A DNA stretch of 5,898 nt. Source: Verrucomicrobiota bacterium. GTDB taxonomy: Bacteria; Verrucomicrobiota; Verrucomicrobiia; Chthoniobacterales; UBA10450. Within the stretch, counting starts at the first letter, position 1, and each line of letters starts with the position of its first letter. The notes beneath the pieces were generated by a model. The model was not told the origin of the DNA, did no database searches, and saw only the letters and a list, made by a program, of their open reading frames with translations. The DNA is taken from the NCBI GenBank assembly GCA_003219995.1, contig QHRC01000133.1, positions 1 to 5,898 of the forward strand, read 5' to 3'. Position numbers and translations under genes: made by a program. Shown in pieces: positions 5,623-5,898 of this stretch.

Positions 5623-5898
5623 ATGGTTCTCTGGAAAAAGTTGCTTTGGGTCGCGGTCACCATTCTCGGGCTCGCTTCCATCTGTGTGCTGGCGCTTTCG
5701 CGCAGTGAACCGGTCAGCGCTCTTTGGATCATCACGGCGGGCTTTTGCGCAGCTGCGATCAGTTATCGTTTTTACAGCAAGTGGCTGGCGACAAAGGTTC
5801 TCGTCCTGAATGATGAGCGTGCGACGCCGGCAGTCGTGCAAAACGACGGCAAAGATTTTGTGCCGACGAATCGATGGATGGTGTTCGGTCATCATTTC
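5623..5898 (+). CDS. cstA: CstA-family carbon starvation protein, N-terminal part (partial)
   Basis: The open frame begins at ATG 5623 and runs off the right edge after 92 codons. The first membrane helix covers about residues 6-26 (KLLWVAVTILGLASICVLAL) and a second about 34-49 (ALWIITAGFCAAAISY). The following segment, NDERATPAVVQNDGKDFVPT then NRWMVFGHHF, is the highly recognisable CstA signature in which a P-T-N-(K/R)-W-x-x-x-G-H-H-F block precedes the remaining transmembrane helices. CstA proteins are inner-membrane transporters for peptides or pyruvate, induced during carbon limitation in enterobacteria. An in-frame TAA at 5611-5613 limits the start, and there is no Shine-Dalgarno sequence. 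The gene is divergent from the methyltransferase gene, with 63 bp between the starts. The gap holds a perfect inverted repeat that could control one or both genes. Confidence 0.88.
   Translation, partial: MVLWKKLLWVAVTILGLASICVLALSRSEPVSALWIITAGFCAAAISYRFYSKWLATKVLVLNDERATPAVVQNDGKDFVPTNRWMVFGHHF

Noticed and set aside
5569..5895. Minus-strand open frame of 108 residues at the right edge
   Set aside because: It is antisense to the CstA N-terminus, whose sense frame has clear membrane helices and the VPTNRW-GHHF signature.

Overview
The window is a chromosomal stretch of housekeeping genes from a Gram-negative-type bacterium of moderately high GC. The proteins, the scarcity of Shine-Dalgarno sites, the GTAG-headed palindromic repeats and an in-frame heptamer repeat inside a tRNA synthetase gene remind me most of soil Verrucomicrobiota (Spartobacteria/Chthoniobacterales-like). 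That is an impression from sequence style, not a proven assignment. I see no rRNA, tRNA, CRISPR array, insertion sequence, prophage or toxin/defence operon.

Layout, left to right. Positions 1-114 hold the last 37 codons of a homodimeric-type glycyl-tRNA synthetase. Close behind on the same strand come a Tat-exported hemerythrin-like protein (132-836) and a MmcQ/YjbR-family protein (871-1221). These three may be co-transcribed. A two-hairpin REPIN-like element (1217-1295) separates them from glutamate racemase murI (complement 1291-2112), and its two ends supply the stop codons of both flanking convergent genes. A second REPIN-like element of a different family (2140-2199) fills most of the 95-bp divergent gap between murI and valS. 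valS (2208-4862) encodes an 884-residue valyl-tRNA synthetase. It carries a 42-bp heptanucleotide repeat insertion (3466-3507) and a 30-bp near-perfect palindrome (4021-4050). A class I methyltransferase gene of unknown substrate (complement 4813-5559) converges on valS and overlaps its end by 50 bp. Divergent from it, a CstA-type carbon-starvation/peptide or pyruvate transporter begins at 5623 and runs off the window. A perfect 19-bp inverted repeat lies directly before its start codon.

Functionally the window is translation (glyS, valS), peptidoglycan precursor supply (murI), nutrient uptake (cstA) and three accessory proteins. The genes do not form a single pathway. There is no convincing new multi-gene system here. 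The unusual material is at the DNA level: two distinct REP families at gene borders, stop codons provided by REP ends, a heptamer repeat tolerated inside an essential enzyme, a long palindrome in coding sequence and a possible operator at the cstA start. No gene-free stretch exceeds about 100 bp.
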